Shown here: piece by piece, positions 1 to 8,995 of the stretch
How positions within the stretch are numbered: position 1 is the stretch's first letter
Layout of the letters: each line of letters starts with the position of its first letter
Assembly: GCF_020618775.1 (NCBI RefSeq)
Contig: NZ_JAESVB010000005.1
Span: forward strand, 297,252 to 361,251
DNA length: 64,000 nt
Origin: Acidisoma silvae
Lineage (GTDB): Bacteria > Pseudomonadota > Alphaproteobacteria > Acetobacterales > Acetobacteraceae
Reading direction: 5' to 3'
Made by a program: the position numbers and the translations under genes
The notes under the pieces: generated by a model
What the model saw: the letters and a program-made list of their open reading frames with translations, nothing else
What the model was told of the DNA's origin: nothing
Databases searched by the model: none

Positions 1-1576
1 GAATGCCCGAGACGCCGCCGCCGGGATGGCTGGACGAGCCGCAGAGGTAAAGCCCCTTCACCGGCGTGCGGTAATCGGCATAGCCCGAGACGGGGCGTTG
101 GAAGAACAACTGATCGGCTGCCAGTTCCCCGTGAAAGATATGCCCTTGCGGCAGGCCGACAATCGCTTCCAGGTCAGGCGGAATCAGCGTCTGCTCGGCA
201 ATGATGTCGCTGGAAAAGCCGGGCGCGTAATTGTCGATCGCCTTGAACACCGTCTGCTTGAATTTTTCCTTTTCCACAGACCAGTCGCCATTCTTGAGCT
301 TATAGGGCGCATGACCGCCAAAGACATTCACCACATGCTTGCCGGGCGGGGCCAGCGTGTCATCCACGATGGTCGGCGTGCACAGCGTCATGAAGGGTTT
401 GGACGAATACCAGCCGTGCTTGGCATCATCATAGGCACGCTCAAGGTAATCGATATCCGGCGCGATATGGCAATAGGTGGGATAAGGGAAATTTCCGAGT
501 GACCCGTCGGCCTTGGCCTTGTCCAGAATACGGTATTGCGGCGGCCGCTCGCAGGCGATGTTCATCTTGAAGGCGGTGGAAAAGGTCCGGTAGGTCTCAG
601 CCTCGCGCCGCACCTCGGCCGGCACCTCGGCGGGCGGCAGCATATTCAGAAAGACCGTCTTGGCATTGACGCCCGAGGCGATGATTTTCGCCCGAAAGAC
701 ATCGCCCTGGGTCGTCACCACCTCTGTCGCCCGGCCGCCGACGACGCGGATTTCGCCCACCGCAGTTTCGGTGAAAATCTCTACGCCTTTCTCGCGCGCC
801 GATGACGCCAGCGCCTGCGTAATCGCCCCCATGCCGCCCTTGATGAATCCCCAGCCACCCGCGCCCTCATGCTCGCCCATGATGTGATGCATGATGACAT
901 AGGCCGAGCCGGGGGTTTTCGGTCCGGCGAAGGTGCCGATGGAGGCGTAATAGGCAAGGCAGGCCATGACCCGGTCATCCTCGAACCATTCGCGCAGATA
1001 GTCATAAGCGCTCATGGTCAGAAGATCGACGAGGCGATACATTTTTCGCCCGATCTTGCGATATTTCCACAGCAGCGCGGCCGACTCACGAAAATTCTTC
1101 CAGTCTCGCCTTGCCGGGTCGACCGGCGTTTCCCAGAGCAGGGATCGCACGATCTTGGTGGCTTCCTGCAAATAGGCATCGAATTGCGGATAAATCTCGG
1201 CGTCATGCAGAGAGAATTTGGCGAAGCTTGCCTGCGTCTTCTTCATATCCTCCGAGAACAAAATATAATCGTCGTAGGACACGGAAGAGATCATGTCAGA
1301 ACAGGGCAGAACCGTCAGCCCATGCCGGCGCAGTTCGAAATCGCGGATGATGCGCGGATGCAGCAGGCTCATGAGATAGGAGAAGATGGAGGCGCGATAG
1401 CCGGGATGGATCTCCTCCGTCACCGCCGCGCCGCCGATGACATGGCGGCGTTCCAGAACCGCCACCTTCATGCCCTTCCGCGCAAGATAATTGGCGCAGA
1501 CTAGGCCGTTATGGCCGCTGCCGATGACAACGACATCATACTGCCGGGCGCCGGCGGCGATGGTGCTGTCCGCCAT
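1..1576 (-). CDS. FAD-dependent oxidoreductase, CrtI/PYROXD2-like (last residues beyond window edge)
   Basis: Reading the minus strand from the ATG at 1576 gives 525 codons with no stop before the window edge. The N-terminus carries a dinucleotide-binding motif VVIGSGHNGL (about residues 15-24), followed by GGAAVTEE, as in phytoene desaturase-like and PYROXD2-like flavoproteins. The last readable residues, LYLCGSSSHPGGGVSGI, are the family's C-terminal FAD-contact motif, so probably only about 20 residues are missing. A GGAGG ribosome-binding site lies about 8 bases upstream. The gene starts 2 bp after the stop of the Rieske oxygenase gene, so the two are co-transcribed. Substrate unknown. 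The link to carnitine/betaine breakdown is inferred from position only, since no member of the classical pathway is of this type. Confidence 0.85.
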   Translation of the reverse strand, partial: MADSTIAAGARQYDVVVIGSGHNGLVCANYLARKGMKVAVLERRHVIGGAAVTEEIHPGYRASIFSYLMSLLHPRIIRDFELRRHGLTVLPCSDMISSVSYDDYILFSEDMKKTQASFAKFSLHDAEIYPQFDAYLQEATKIVRSLLWETPVDPARRDWKNFRESAALLWKYRKIGRKMYRLVDLLTMSAYDYLREWFEDDRVMACLAYYASIGTFAGPKTPGSAYVIMHHIMGEHEGAGGWGFIKGGMGAITQALASSAREKGVEIFTETAVGEIRVVGGRATEVVTTQGDVFRAKIIASGVNAKTVFLNMLPPAEVPAEVRREAETYRTFSTAFKMNIACERPPQYRILDKAKADGSLGNFPYPTYCHIAPDIDYLERAYDDAKHGWYSSKPFMTLCTPTIVDDTLAPPGKHVVNVFGGHAPYKLKNGDWSVEKEKFKQTVFKAIDNYAPGFSSDIIAEQTLIPPDLEAIVGLPQGHIFHGELAADQLFFQRPVSGYADYRTPVKGLYLCGSSSHPGGGVSGI

Positions 1577-1578
1577 GC

Positions 1579-2646
1579 TCAGCCCTCCAGGCCCGGCATG
1601 GCGCGGCGCACCATATCCTGAAAGGCCTGCACGGCTTTTTCTTGTCTGGGTGACAGAATGCCGCGATCATAGATGCCGGTATTCAGATTGCGCTGAACCC
1701 CCGTGATGATATCCAGATCCTCGGTGATGATCTGCGCCGACCACGCCGCCGAGCGCGCATTCTCCTCCGCCTTTTCCGGGCTGATATCAGAAAACAGATA
1801 CCAGTTGATATGGCGTAGGCGGCCCGCGCCCAGCGGCTCCACCGTCGCGATGGAACTGCCCCATTCGTAAAGGTTCAGCATAAGGAAGGGAAAACGGTAG
1901 AAATAAAGCCCGTCCGTCAGCCCGCCATCCTTCTTTGGCCCATAGAGATGGAACAGTCCGTGTTCCGGAAAACTGTCGATGGTATAGCGGCTGATATCCA
2001 GGCTTTCGCACAGGCCCGGATGCATGCTGGGGCAGTGATAGCATTCCAGATAGTTCTCGCCGTAAGCCTTCCAGTCGACATCGACGTCGCGGTTTTTTTC
2101 CGAAAAGAATGTCTGACCTTCCAGCGGATAATGCGCGGCCAGCGGCACGATCGGCCCCAGCCAATCCGTCAGGCTTGGCCCCTCGGTCGCGATGCGGACA
2201 AAGATCAGGCCGCGCCATTCATCGGCGGAAATCGGAAACAGCGACCAATCGGCTGGCTCCACCGCGCCCTTGGCGGCCCCGAAACCCGGCGCGCGGGCCA
2301 GGCCGCCGTCCAGATGATAGGTCCAGCTATGATAGGGACAGCGGATGACGCCGCCGGCCATATGGCCGCATGCCGCTTGCGTCAGCATCGCCGCGCGATG
2401 GCGGCAGACATTATGGAAACCGCGCAGAGACCCATCATCCTGCCGCACCAGCATAATGGGAAAGCCGATGATGGTGCCGGTGATGAAGTCACCCGCTTTC
2501 GCCAATTGATCGCTGCGGGCGAAGAGCAGCCATTCGCGGGCGAAAATCTCACGCCGCTCACGCTCGAACAGGTCAGGGTCACGATAGAGCGACGCCGGCA
2601 AAGTCGGCGCGACAGGCACAGCTTCCGTCCGTTCGATGATCGACAT
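1579..2646 (-). CDS. Rieske non-heme iron oxygenase, alpha subunit (probable betaine-type monooxygenase)
   Basis: The 355-residue protein has a Rieske [2Fe-2S] site (C81-x-H83 and C103-x2-H106) and a mononuclear iron site in NYLECYHCPSMH (H204, H209). This is the architecture of choline/glycine-betaine/carnitine-type oxygenases. These enzymes hydroxylate an N-methyl or carbon group, using electrons from a separate ferredoxin reductase. Its operon makes glycine betaine, so N-demethylation of betaine (GbcA-like) is the most likely job; carnitine oxygenation (CntA-like) is less likely because a dehydrogenase route is encoded next to it. No reductase partner is seen in the window. A likely Shine-Dalgarno AGGA precedes the ATG at 2646. 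The 69 bp gap to the upstream stop holds no gene. Confidence 0.85.
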   Translation of the reverse strand: MSIIERTEAVPVAPTLPASLYRDPDLFERERREIFAREWLLFARSDQLAKAGDFITGTIIGFPIMLVRQDDGSLRGFHNVCRHRAAMLTQAACGHMAGGVIRCPYHSWTYHLDGGLARAPGFGAAKGAVEPADWSLFPISADEWRGLIFVRIATEGPSLTDWLGPIVPLAAHYPLEGQTFFSEKNRDVDVDWKAYGENYLECYHCPSMHPGLCESLDISRYTIDSFPEHGLFHLYGPKKDGGLTDGLYFYRFPFLMLNLYEWGSSIATVEPLGAGRLRHINWYLFSDISPEKAEENARSAAWSAQIITEDLDIITGVQRNLNTGIYDRGILSPRQEKAVQAFQDMVRRAMPGLEG

Positions 2647-2715
2647 CGCTCTTTTCCTCGGCTTGAGTTTTATCTAGCCAGTCAGTCCCGCCTTGTTTCG
2701 TCTTGTCGTCATGCC

Positions 2716-4173
2716 TCAGCGCTGGCCGATACTGCGCCCAGCGCCATCCGGCACGGGCAGCGTGCAATGGCTGGCGGCAATGCCGTCCAGAATAGACAGA
2801 ACCTCGGGTGCCGCAGGCGCGGCGCGATGCGCCTTCATATCGACATGCAGCAGCATCTGTTCGGCCGTCGCCAGCAAACGCCCATCTTCATGAAACAGAC
2901 TGTGAAAGACATGCAAACGCTTGTCGTCATGTTTCAGAAGCTGGGTTGTGGCCACAAAGGCCTCGCCCTGCTTCGCTTCGTCCAGATGCCGCAGATGAGT
3001 CTCGACCGTGTAGTAGCTGAAGCCTTTCGCCAGCATGGCGTCATCCATGCCGATGCGAGCCAGCAAGGCATCCGTCGTATAGCCGAAAATCTCCAGATAG
3101 CGGCTTTCCGTCATATGGCCGTTATAGTCGATCCATTCCGCCGGCACGCGCCCTTCATAAAGCCGCAGAGCCTCGGCATCGCTATCCGTTGCCCGGTCCC
3201 GCAATACTTTCTCGAATCCGGCGAGCGTGGCGCCGGCTCCGAAATCCTGCGTTTTCAGCGAACGCATGATCCCGATCAGGCAATCATCGCGCTTGGCTTC
3301 CAGGTCACGGAATTTCCAATGGCCGGACTGGTCATCGGATTGCGCGGCGACGAGATCGACCAATTCGTCGGTGAAATCCGGCACGTCCATCAGCTTGGTC
3401 CAGGGCAGTTTCAAGGTCGGGCCGAATTGCGCCATGAAATGCCGCATCCCGGCCTCGCCGCCTGCAAGGCGATAGACCTGGAAGGTGCCCATGAAGGCCC
3501 AGCGCATACCCGCGCCGAAGCGAATGGCGTCATCCACCTCTTCCACCGTCGCCACACCGTCATGCACCAGCCACAGCGCCTCCCGCCACAAGGCTTCCAG
3601 CAGGCGGTCGGCGATGAAACCGTCTATTTCCTTGCGCACATGCAGCGGATGCATGCCGATGCCAGCGTAAAACGCCTTCGCCCGCGCAATGGTCTCCACG
3701 GATGTCTTCTCACCGCCACACAATTCCACCAGCGGCAGCAGATAGACCGGGTTGAAGGGATGGGCGACCGTGAAGCGCTCGGGATGCGTCATCCGCGCCG
3801 TGATCTGCGTCGGCAGCAAGCCGGAGGTGGAAGAGCAGATCAGCGCATCCGGCTTCGCGAAACGGTCAATCTCCGCCAGAATGGTCTGCTTGATGCTTTC
3901 GACTTCCGGCGCGGATTCCTGAATGAGATCGGCATGGCGCACCGCCTCTTGCAGGCTGACGGCGAAATGCAGGTTCCCCAACGGCGGCAAGGGCGCCGAT
4001 ATCAGCTTCGCCCAGGCACGGCCGGCGAGTGCGACCATTTCCCGCAAGCGCCGCTCGGCTTCGGGATGCGGATCAAAGACCGTGACGTCCAGCCCGGCCA
4101 GCAGGAAGCGCGCGGCCCAGCCGCCACCGATGACACCGCCACCGATGATGGCGCAATGACGAATGTCGGTCAT
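2716..4173 (-). CDS. lcdH: L-carnitine dehydrogenase fused to a hot-dog thioesterase
   Basis: The 485-residue protein is a two-domain fusion. The N-terminal part is a 3-hydroxyacyl-CoA dehydrogenase-like NAD enzyme: Rossmann motif [11 protein letters not shown] at residues 9-19 and the [13 protein letters not shown] active-site segment near residue 140. After about residue 335 comes a hot-dog thioesterase with [11 protein letters not shown] near 349. This fusion is known for carnitine users: the dehydrogenase oxidises L-carnitine to 3-dehydrocarnitine, and the thioesterase hydrolyses betainyl-CoA to glycine betaine and CoA. The start overlaps the stop of the BKACE gene (ATGA, 4 bp), so translation is coupled and the two steps sit side by side. 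Identification is strong because fusion, order and neighbours all agree. Confidence 0.92.
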   Translation of the reverse strand: MTDIRHCAIIGGGVIGGGWAARFLLAGLDVTVFDPHPEAERRLREMVALAGRAWAKLISAPLPPLGNLHFAVSLQEAVRHADLIQESAPEVESIKQTILAEIDRFAKPDALICSSTSGLLPTQITARMTHPERFTVAHPFNPVYLLPLVELCGGEKTSVETIARAKAFYAGIGMHPLHVRKEIDGFIADRLLEALWREALWLVHDGVATVEEVDDAIRFGAGMRWAFMGTFQVYRLAGGEAGMRHFMAQFGPTLKLPWTKLMDVPDFTDELVDLVAAQSDDQSGHWKFRDLEAKRDDCLIGIMRSLKTQDFGAGATLAGFEKVLRDRATDSDAEALRLYEGRVPAEWIDYNGHMTESRYLEIFGYTTDALLARIGMDDAMLAKGFSYYTVETHLRHLDEAKQGEAFVATTQLLKHDDKRLHVFHSLFHEDGRLLATAEQMLLHVDMKAHRAAPAAPEVLSILDGIAASHCTLPVPDGAGRSIGQR

Positions 4174-5075
4174 GCCATCGCTCCCACGCGTTTTTCCAGC
4201 TTCAGCTTGGCGCGAACCTCCGCCGCGCCCATGATGCGCGCACCCATGCCCTGCGTAATGCCGACGGCGCGTTCCACCAATTGGCCGTTGGTTGCCGGCA
4301 CACCGCGCGACAGCCAGATATTGTCTTCGAGACCGACGCGGATATTGCCGCCCGAAAGCAGCGCCATGGCGGCGAAGGGCAATTGCATGCGGCCGATGGA
4401 AAAGGCCGAATGCACGGCACCCGGCGGCAGGTTGTTGACCATGGCCATCAGCGTCTGCGGGTCATCCGGCGCGCCGTAAGGGATGCCCATGCAAAGCTGG
4501 ATCATCACCGGGTCATCGATCAGGCCTTCCTTGATCAACTGCTTGCAGAGCACGAGATGGCCGGTGTCGAAAACCTCAATCTCCGGCCGCACGCCCAAAG
4601 CCTGCACGCGCTTGGCCATGGCCCGCAGCGTGCCCGGCGTATTGGTCATGACGTAATCGCCCTCGGCGAAGTTCATGGACCCGCAATCCAGCGTGCAGAT
4701 TTCTGGCAGCAGGGCCGTGACATGGGCCAGACGCTCCTCCGCGCCCACCATATCCGTCGCCTTCATGTTCAGCGGCAGCGGCTGTTCCACGCTACCGAAA
4801 ACGATATCGCCGCCCATGCCGGCCGTCAGGTTGATGATGACATCGGTATCCGATTCCCGGATGCGGCGCACCACTTCGGCATAAAGCGCCACATCCCGCG
4901 CGCCCTTGCCCGTCGCTGTGTCACGCACATGGATATGGGCGATGGCGGCCCCGGCCTTGGCCGCCTCGATGGCGGCACCGGCAATCTGTTCCGGCGTGAT
5001 TGGCACATGCGGATTCTTGCCGGCGCTGTCGCCGACGCCGGTGACGGCGCAGGTAATGAAGGCATCCCAATTCAT
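4170..5075 (-). CDS. Beta-keto acid cleavage enzyme (BKACE), probable dehydrocarnitine cleavage enzyme
   Basis: The 301-residue protein belongs to the DUF849/BKACE family, which condenses a beta-keto acid with acetyl-CoA to give acetoacetate and a new acyl-CoA. The zinc-binding HIHVRD motif (H47, H49) and the later VGLEDN segment carrying the metal-binding Glu are visible. Length is typical. The family is promiscuous, but the gene overlaps lcdH by 4 bp, which points to 3-dehydrocarnitine as substrate, yielding betainyl-CoA and acetoacetate. It is the first gene of the minus-strand operon and starts 106 bp from the divergent CdhR-type regulator gene, which probably controls it. Confidence 0.9.
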   Translation of the reverse strand: MNWDAFITCAVTGVGDSAGKNPHVPITPEQIAGAAIEAAKAGAAIAHIHVRDTATGKGARDVALYAEVVRRIRESDTDVIINLTAGMGGDIVFGSVEQPLPLNMKATDMVGAEERLAHVTALLPEICTLDCGSMNFAEGDYVMTNTPGTLRAMAKRVQALGVRPEIEVFDTGHLVLCKQLIKEGLIDDPVMIQLCMGIPYGAPDDPQTLMAMVNNLPPGAVHSAFSIGRMQLPFAAMALLSGGNIRVGLEDNIWLSRGVPATNGQLVERAVGITQGMGARIMGAAEVRAKLKLEKRVGAMA

Positions 5076-5181
5076 GGGCGAAGGCTCCGGTAGAGATCTG
5101 TCGGTCGAAAGGGTGCTACCGGCATTCGCACCGTGCTATACATTTTACGAAGTTTTCCATCCGTTTTGAGAAAGAGCTGTC

Positions 5182-6177
5182 ATGCGGCCGCCCGCCCCTG
5201 CCCCCCTGCTTGTGGATGTGCTGTTGCAGGACCAATTTTCGCTGCTGTGCCTGGCCGCCGTGATAGAGCCGCTGCGCGCCGCCAATCGCGTGGCCGTGCA
5301 GCCGCTGTATCGCTGGCGGCTGCTGTCCCGCACCGGCCAGGCGGCGGTGAGCACCTCGGGCCTCTCCATCGGCATGGACGGCGTCTTCACCCTAGCAGAC
5401 CGCCGGGACGTGCTGTTCCTGCTCGGCTCCTTCAATACCCGCGTGACGGACCCGAGCCTGCGCGCTGGTCTGCGCCAGGCAGCGCGCGCCGGCGCTGTCA
5501 TGGCCGCCGTCGAGGCCGGATCCTGGGAACTGGCCCGCGCCGGCCTGCTGGACGGCTATGCCGCGACCACGCATTGGGAGGATCTGGAGGAATTCGCTGC
5601 GGGCTTCCCCAAAGTCACCGTCCGCAACGATCGTTTTGTCATGGACCGCAAGCGCTGGACGGCGGGCGGCGCCACCCCGGCGCTGGACATGATGCTGACG
5701 CTGCTGCGGCAGGATCACGGGCTGCCGCTGGCGCTGAATGTCGCGAGCGTCTTCGTCTATGACCAGACGCTGCCGGGTTCGACCCCGCAGCCCGTCGTCT
5801 CCCTCGGCCGTCTGCTGGGGGACGACCCGGCGCTGGCCCGCGCCATCACGCTCATGCAACGCCATCTGGAAGAGCCTTTGAGCATTGACGGCATCGCCAC
5901 CCAGTCCGGCGTGCTGCGGCGCACGCTGGAAATGCGCTTCCGCGCCCAACTGGGCCAGTCCCCGTATGACTATTACCTAGACCTGCGGCTGGCCTCGGCC
6001 AAGCGGATGCTGGAACAGAGTGCCATGAGCGTGGCGGCGGTGGCCGCCGCCCATGGCTTCACCTCCCCTTCGGGCTTCGCCCGCGCCTTTCGCCAGCGCT
6101 TTCAGATGAGCCCGCTGGCCGCCCGCGCGGCCATGCGTCTGGCCGTGCCGCCCGCGACCGGGCGGATGGCCGGATAG
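5182..6177 (+). CDS. cdhR: GlxA-family AraC-type transcriptional regulator (CdhR-like)
   Basis: The 331-residue protein has a DJ-1/PfpI-like sensing domain (about residues 7-190) and a C-terminal AraC-type double helix-turn-helix (about 216-320, including the segment FTSPSGFARAFRQRF). Regulators of this build control carnitine (CdhR) and betaine (GbdR) catabolism in Pseudomonas and relatives. Its divergent position against the carnitine operon, sharing a 106 bp promoter region, supports the CdhR role, and the symbol rests mainly on this context. A purine-rich GAGAAAGAG lies upstream of the ATG at 5182. The likely inducer is carnitine or a metabolite of it. GbdR-type betaine sensing is an alternative. 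Confidence 0.82.
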   Translation: MRPPAPAPLLVDVLLQDQFSLLCLAAVIEPLRAANRVAVQPLYRWRLLSRTGQAAVSTSGLSIGMDGVFTLADRRDVLFLLGSFNTRVTDPSLRAGLRQAARAGAVMAAVEAGSWELARAGLLDGYAATTHWEDLEEFAAGFPKVTVRNDRFVMDRKRWTAGGATPALDMMLTLLRQDHGLPLALNVASVFVYDQTLPGSTPQPVVSLGRLLGDDPALARAITLMQRHLEEPLSIDGIATQSGVLRRTLEMRFRAQLGQSPYDYYLDLRLASAKRMLEQSAMSVAAVAAAHGFTSPSGFARAFRQRFQMSPLAARAAMRLAVPPATGRMAG

Positions 6178-6185
6178 GGTTTGAC

Positions 6186-6207
6186 TTGGTCCATCCTCAT
6201 GGTCCAA
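6186..6207. promoter_or_regulatory. Imperfect inverted repeat upstream of toxin-antitoxin genes
   Basis: TTGGTCCAT and ATGGTCCAA face each other across CCTC, with a mismatch at the middle base of each arm. The block also reads as two direct copies of TGGTCCA. It lies 25 bp before the antitoxin start, next to a TTGACT promoter-like hexamer at 6181. It is a plausible site for autorepression by the antitoxin or toxin-antitoxin complex. Confidence 0.45.
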
Positions 6208-6232
6208 TTTCAGAACGTGTCAGGAGACAGCC

Positions 6233-6469
6233 ATGAAGATCGCGGTCAGCGAGGCCAAAGCGCAATTGCTCGATCTCGTCCGGCGCGCCGAAAAGGGGGA
6301 AGACGTCATCCTCACGCGGCGCGGCGAAGCCGTCGCCCGGCTTGTCAGCCTGGCACCGGATCGTGACCGGCGACTGGCCGCTCTGGCCAAGGCCCGTGGC
6401 ATCGCGAAAGCCGCCCCGCATGCCGAGGATGCGGCAGACCTGTATGACGATCACGGCCTGCCGGCTTGA
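6233..6469 (+). CDS. Type II toxin-antitoxin antitoxin, Phd/YefM family
   Basis: The 78-residue protein begins MKIAVSEAKAQLLDLVRRAE and continues GEDVILTRRGEAVARLV, the Phd/YefM DNA-binding fold. This N-terminal fold dimerises and binds its own promoter. The C-terminal 25-30 residues (KAAPHAEDAADLYDDHG) would wrap the toxin. A CAGGAGACAGCC ribosome-binding region precedes the ATG. The gene overlaps the toxin gene by 4 bases. The antitoxin should neutralise the PIN ribonuclease encoded next and repress the shared promoter. Confidence 0.88.
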   Translation: MKIAVSEAKAQLLDLVRRAEKGEDVILTRRGEAVARLVSLAPDRDRRLAALAKARGIAKAAPHAEDAADLYDDHGLPA

Positions 6470-6846
6470 TCGTCCTTGATACATCGGCCCTGATCGCAAT
6501 CCTGAAGGATGAGCCTGAGGCGGGTCGCTGCCTGGCGGCCCTGTCCGCGACCGAGACAATCTTGATTTCAGCCGGAACGCTCAGCGAAATTATCATCGTC
6601 AGCGAAAGGCTGGGTGTGGCCGCCGCCGTCGATGACCTTCTGGCCGGCTTGCAGGCTGAAATCGTGCCGGTGACGGCGGAGGATGCGCGGCAGATGGGGG
6701 CAGCTTATCGGCAATGGGGCAAAGGCCTTCACCCGGCGGGGCTGAATTTCGGCGATTGCTTCGCCTATGTTCTGGCAAAGACGCGCGGATGCCCTTTGCT
6801 GTTCGTCGGCACCGATTTTTCTAGGACCGACATCGAGGCAGCGTGA
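6466..6846 (+). CDS. Type II toxin, VapC-like PIN-domain ribonuclease
   Basis: The 126-residue PIN domain protein shows the four acidic metal ligands expected of a VapC nuclease: D5 (IVLDTSAL), E41 (LSEII), D97 (NFGDCFAY) and D117 (GTDFS). VapC toxins cut tRNA or rRNA and slow growth when the antitoxin decays. Translation must start at a rare TTG (6466) overlapping the antitoxin stop as TTGA; no ATG or GTG fits the conserved N-terminus. The weak, coupled start would keep toxin below antitoxin levels. Confidence 0.9.
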   Translation: MIVLDTSALIAILKDEPEAGRCLAALSATETILISAGTLSEIIIVSERLGVAAAVDDLLAGLQAEIVPVTAEDARQMGAAYRQWGKGLHPAGLNFGDCFAYVLAKTRGCPLLFVGTDFSRTDIEAA

Positions 6847-6876
6847 CGCGGTTTTAAAACCTGTCATCATCGCAGT

Positions 6877-8952
6877 GTGGCTGCTTTGGAACTGGACAGA
6901 ACCTTGCCCGACATCGCCCGTGACCCGCTGCTGCGTCCCTTTCAGCTCAAACATCTGACACTGCGCAACCGCGTGATGAGCACGGCGCATGAGCCGGCCT
7001 ATTCCGAAGACGGCATGCCGAAGGACCGTTACCGGCTGTATCATGTCGAAAAGGCCAAGGGCGGCATCGCGATGACCATGACGGCGGGCTCGGCCGTCGT
7101 CAGCCGCGATTCCCCGGCCGCCTTCGGAAATCTTCTCGCCTGGCGCGATGAGATCGTACCCTGGATGCGTCAACTGACCGATGAATGCCACGCGCATGGC
7201 ACGGCGGTGATGATCCAACTGACGCATCTGGGCCGGCGCACGGGCTGGAACAAGGCGGACTGGCTGCCGGTGCTGGCGCCGTCCCGCGTGCGGGAGCCCG
7301 CCCATCGCGCCTTCCCGAAGGCCGCCGAGGACTGGGATATCGAGCGCATCATTGCCGATTACGCGGCCGGCGCCCAACGCATGCAGGCGGCCGGGCTGGA
7401 TGGGATCGAGATCGAGGCCTATGGGCATTTGATGGACCAATTCTGGTCCCCCGCCACCAACAGCCGCGATGACGAATACGGCGGATCGCTGGACAACCGC
7501 ATGCGTTTTTCCATGCGCGTGCTGCAGGCCATGCGCGATGCCGTGGGACCGGATTTCATCATCGGCCTGCGCATGGTGGCGGACGAGGATTGGACAACCG
7601 GCCTGTCCCGCGCCGAAGGGATCGCAATCGCGCGGCGCTTCAAGGCCAGCGGTATGGTCGATTTCCTCAATATCATTCGCGGCCATATCGACAGCGACAA
7701 TGCGCTGATGGACGTCATTCCCGTCATGGGCATGCGCTCGGCCCCCAGCCTGGATTTCGCCGGGGAAGTTCGCGCCGCGGCAGAGATTCCGGTCTTCCAC
7801 GCGGCCCGTATCGGCGATGTCGCGACTGCGCGCCATGCCATCGCTGAAGGCAAGCTGGATATGGCGGGGATGACGCGCGCCCATATCGCCGACCCGCATA
7901 TCATGCGCAAAATCCTGGCCGGGCAGGAAGACCGCATCCGCCCCTGCGTCGGCGCCACCTATTGCCTGGACCGCATCTATGAAGGGCATGATGCGCTTTG
8001 CGTCCACAACGCCGCGACGGGGCGCGAGGCGTTTATGCCGCATGTCATCGCGCGCGATACAGCCTGCGCGCAGCGCGTTCTGGTGATCGGCGCCGGCCCG
8101 GCCGGGCTGGAGGCGGCCCGCGTCGCGGCCGAACGCGGCCATGCCGTAACCGTGCTGGAAGCGACCGAGAGGCCCGGCGGGCAGGTGCTGCTGGCCGCGC
8201 GCCACAGCCGCCGCCGCGACCTCATCGGCATCATCGACTGGCGCGTGCAGGAACTGGCGCGGCTGGGCGTCGATATCCGCTTCGGCATCTATGCCGAGGC
8301 GGAGGATGTGCTGAGCCTGACGCCAGATATCGTCTTCCTGGCGACCGGCGGCATGCCCAATACCGACATCCTGCGCGCAGGCAATGACCTCGTCGTTTCG
8401 GCCTGGGATATCCTGTCAGGCCAGGTGAAGCCGGCCGAGCGCGTTCTGGTCTTTGACGATAACGGCGCCTATCCCGCCATGCAGGCCGCCGAGATGATGG
8501 CCGAGGCCGGATCGGCCGTTGAAATCGTGACGCCGGAACGCTTCTTCGCGCCGGAAATGGGCGGGCTGAACCACGCCGCCTTCGCCCGACGCTTTCAGCA
8601 GCATGGCGTGCGCGTCACCATCAATAGCCGCCTGCTCTCGGCCCGGCGCGAGGGCAATGAACTGGTGGCCAGCCTCGGCAGCGATTACGGCGAGAGCCTT
8701 CAGGACAGGCGCGTCGATCAGATCGTCGTCGATCACGGCACCCTGCCGGATGAGAGCTTGTATGAGGCTCTGAAGCCTCTTTCCCGCAATCTGGGGGCGG
8801 TCGATTACGAGGCCTTGGTGGCCGGGCGAAAGCAGGATATCCAGCGCCATCCGGACGGGCAATTTCGCCTGTTCCGCATCGGCGACGCCGTGGCCAGCCG
8901 CAATATCCATGCCGCGATTTATGATGGATTGCGCTTTGCCAAAGATCTCTAG
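6877..8952 (+). CDS. Old-yellow-enzyme/TMADH-like flavoprotein with C-terminal NAD(P)-FAD domain
   Basis: The 691-residue protein combines an FMN TIM barrel (about 1-350), a small Fe-S region and a two-dinucleotide-fold C-terminal half (VLVIGAGPAGLEAARVA near 400), as in trimethylamine dehydrogenase, 2,4-dienoyl-CoA reductase and N-methylproline demethylase-like enzymes. The Fe-S segment reads C357-VG-A360-TY-C363 then C375, so one of the four usual cluster cysteines is alanine. The likely reaction is oxidative N-demethylation or enoate reduction; the substrate is unknown. The carnitine/betaine genes nearby make a methylamine substrate attractive but unproven. The start is uncertain: GTG at 6877 is used, with TTG at 6904 as alternative, and neither has a strong ribosome-binding site. 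Confidence 0.85.
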   Translation: MAALELDRTLPDIARDPLLRPFQLKHLTLRNRVMSTAHEPAYSEDGMPKDRYRLYHVEKAKGGIAMTMTAGSAVVSRDSPAAFGNLLAWRDEIVPWMRQLTDECHAHGTAVMIQLTHLGRRTGWNKADWLPVLAPSRVREPAHRAFPKAAEDWDIERIIADYAAGAQRMQAAGLDGIEIEAYGHLMDQFWSPATNSRDDEYGGSLDNRMRFSMRVLQAMRDAVGPDFIIGLRMVADEDWTTGLSRAEGIAIARRFKASGMVDFLNIIRGHIDSDNALMDVIPVMGMRSAPSLDFAGEVRAAAEIPVFHAARIGDVATARHAIAEGKLDMAGMTRAHIADPHIMRKILAGQEDRIRPCVGATYCLDRIYEGHDALCVHNAATGREAFMPHVIARDTACAQRVLVIGAGPAGLEAARVAAERGHAVTVLEATERPGGQVLLAARHSRRRDLIGIIDWRVQELARLGVDIRFGIYAEAEDVLSLTPDIVFLATGGMPNTDILRAGNDLVVSAWDILSGQVKPAERVLVFDDNGAYPAMQAAEMMAEAGSAVEIVTPERFFAPEMGGLNHAAFARRFQQHGVRVTINSRLLSARREGNELVASLGSDYGESLQDRRVDQIVVDHGTLPDESLYEALKPLSRNLGAVDYEALVAGRKQDIQRHPDGQFRLFRIGDAVASRNIHAAIYDGLRFAKDL

Positions 8953-8995
8953 CGTAACGACCGTCCCCCTAGCCAAACCGAGCTTGTCGGAGAGG

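Noticed and set aside
1948..4479. An 843-codon open frame on the plus strand
   Set aside because: It runs antisense to the Rieske and carnitine dehydrogenase genes, has low-complexity Arg/His/Gln-rich composition and no family motif. It is a shadow of GC-rich codon use.
6568..8205. A 545-codon open frame on the minus strand
   Set aside because: It is antisense to the VapC-like and OYE-like genes, with no recognisable motif. The plus-strand genes have clear catalytic residues.
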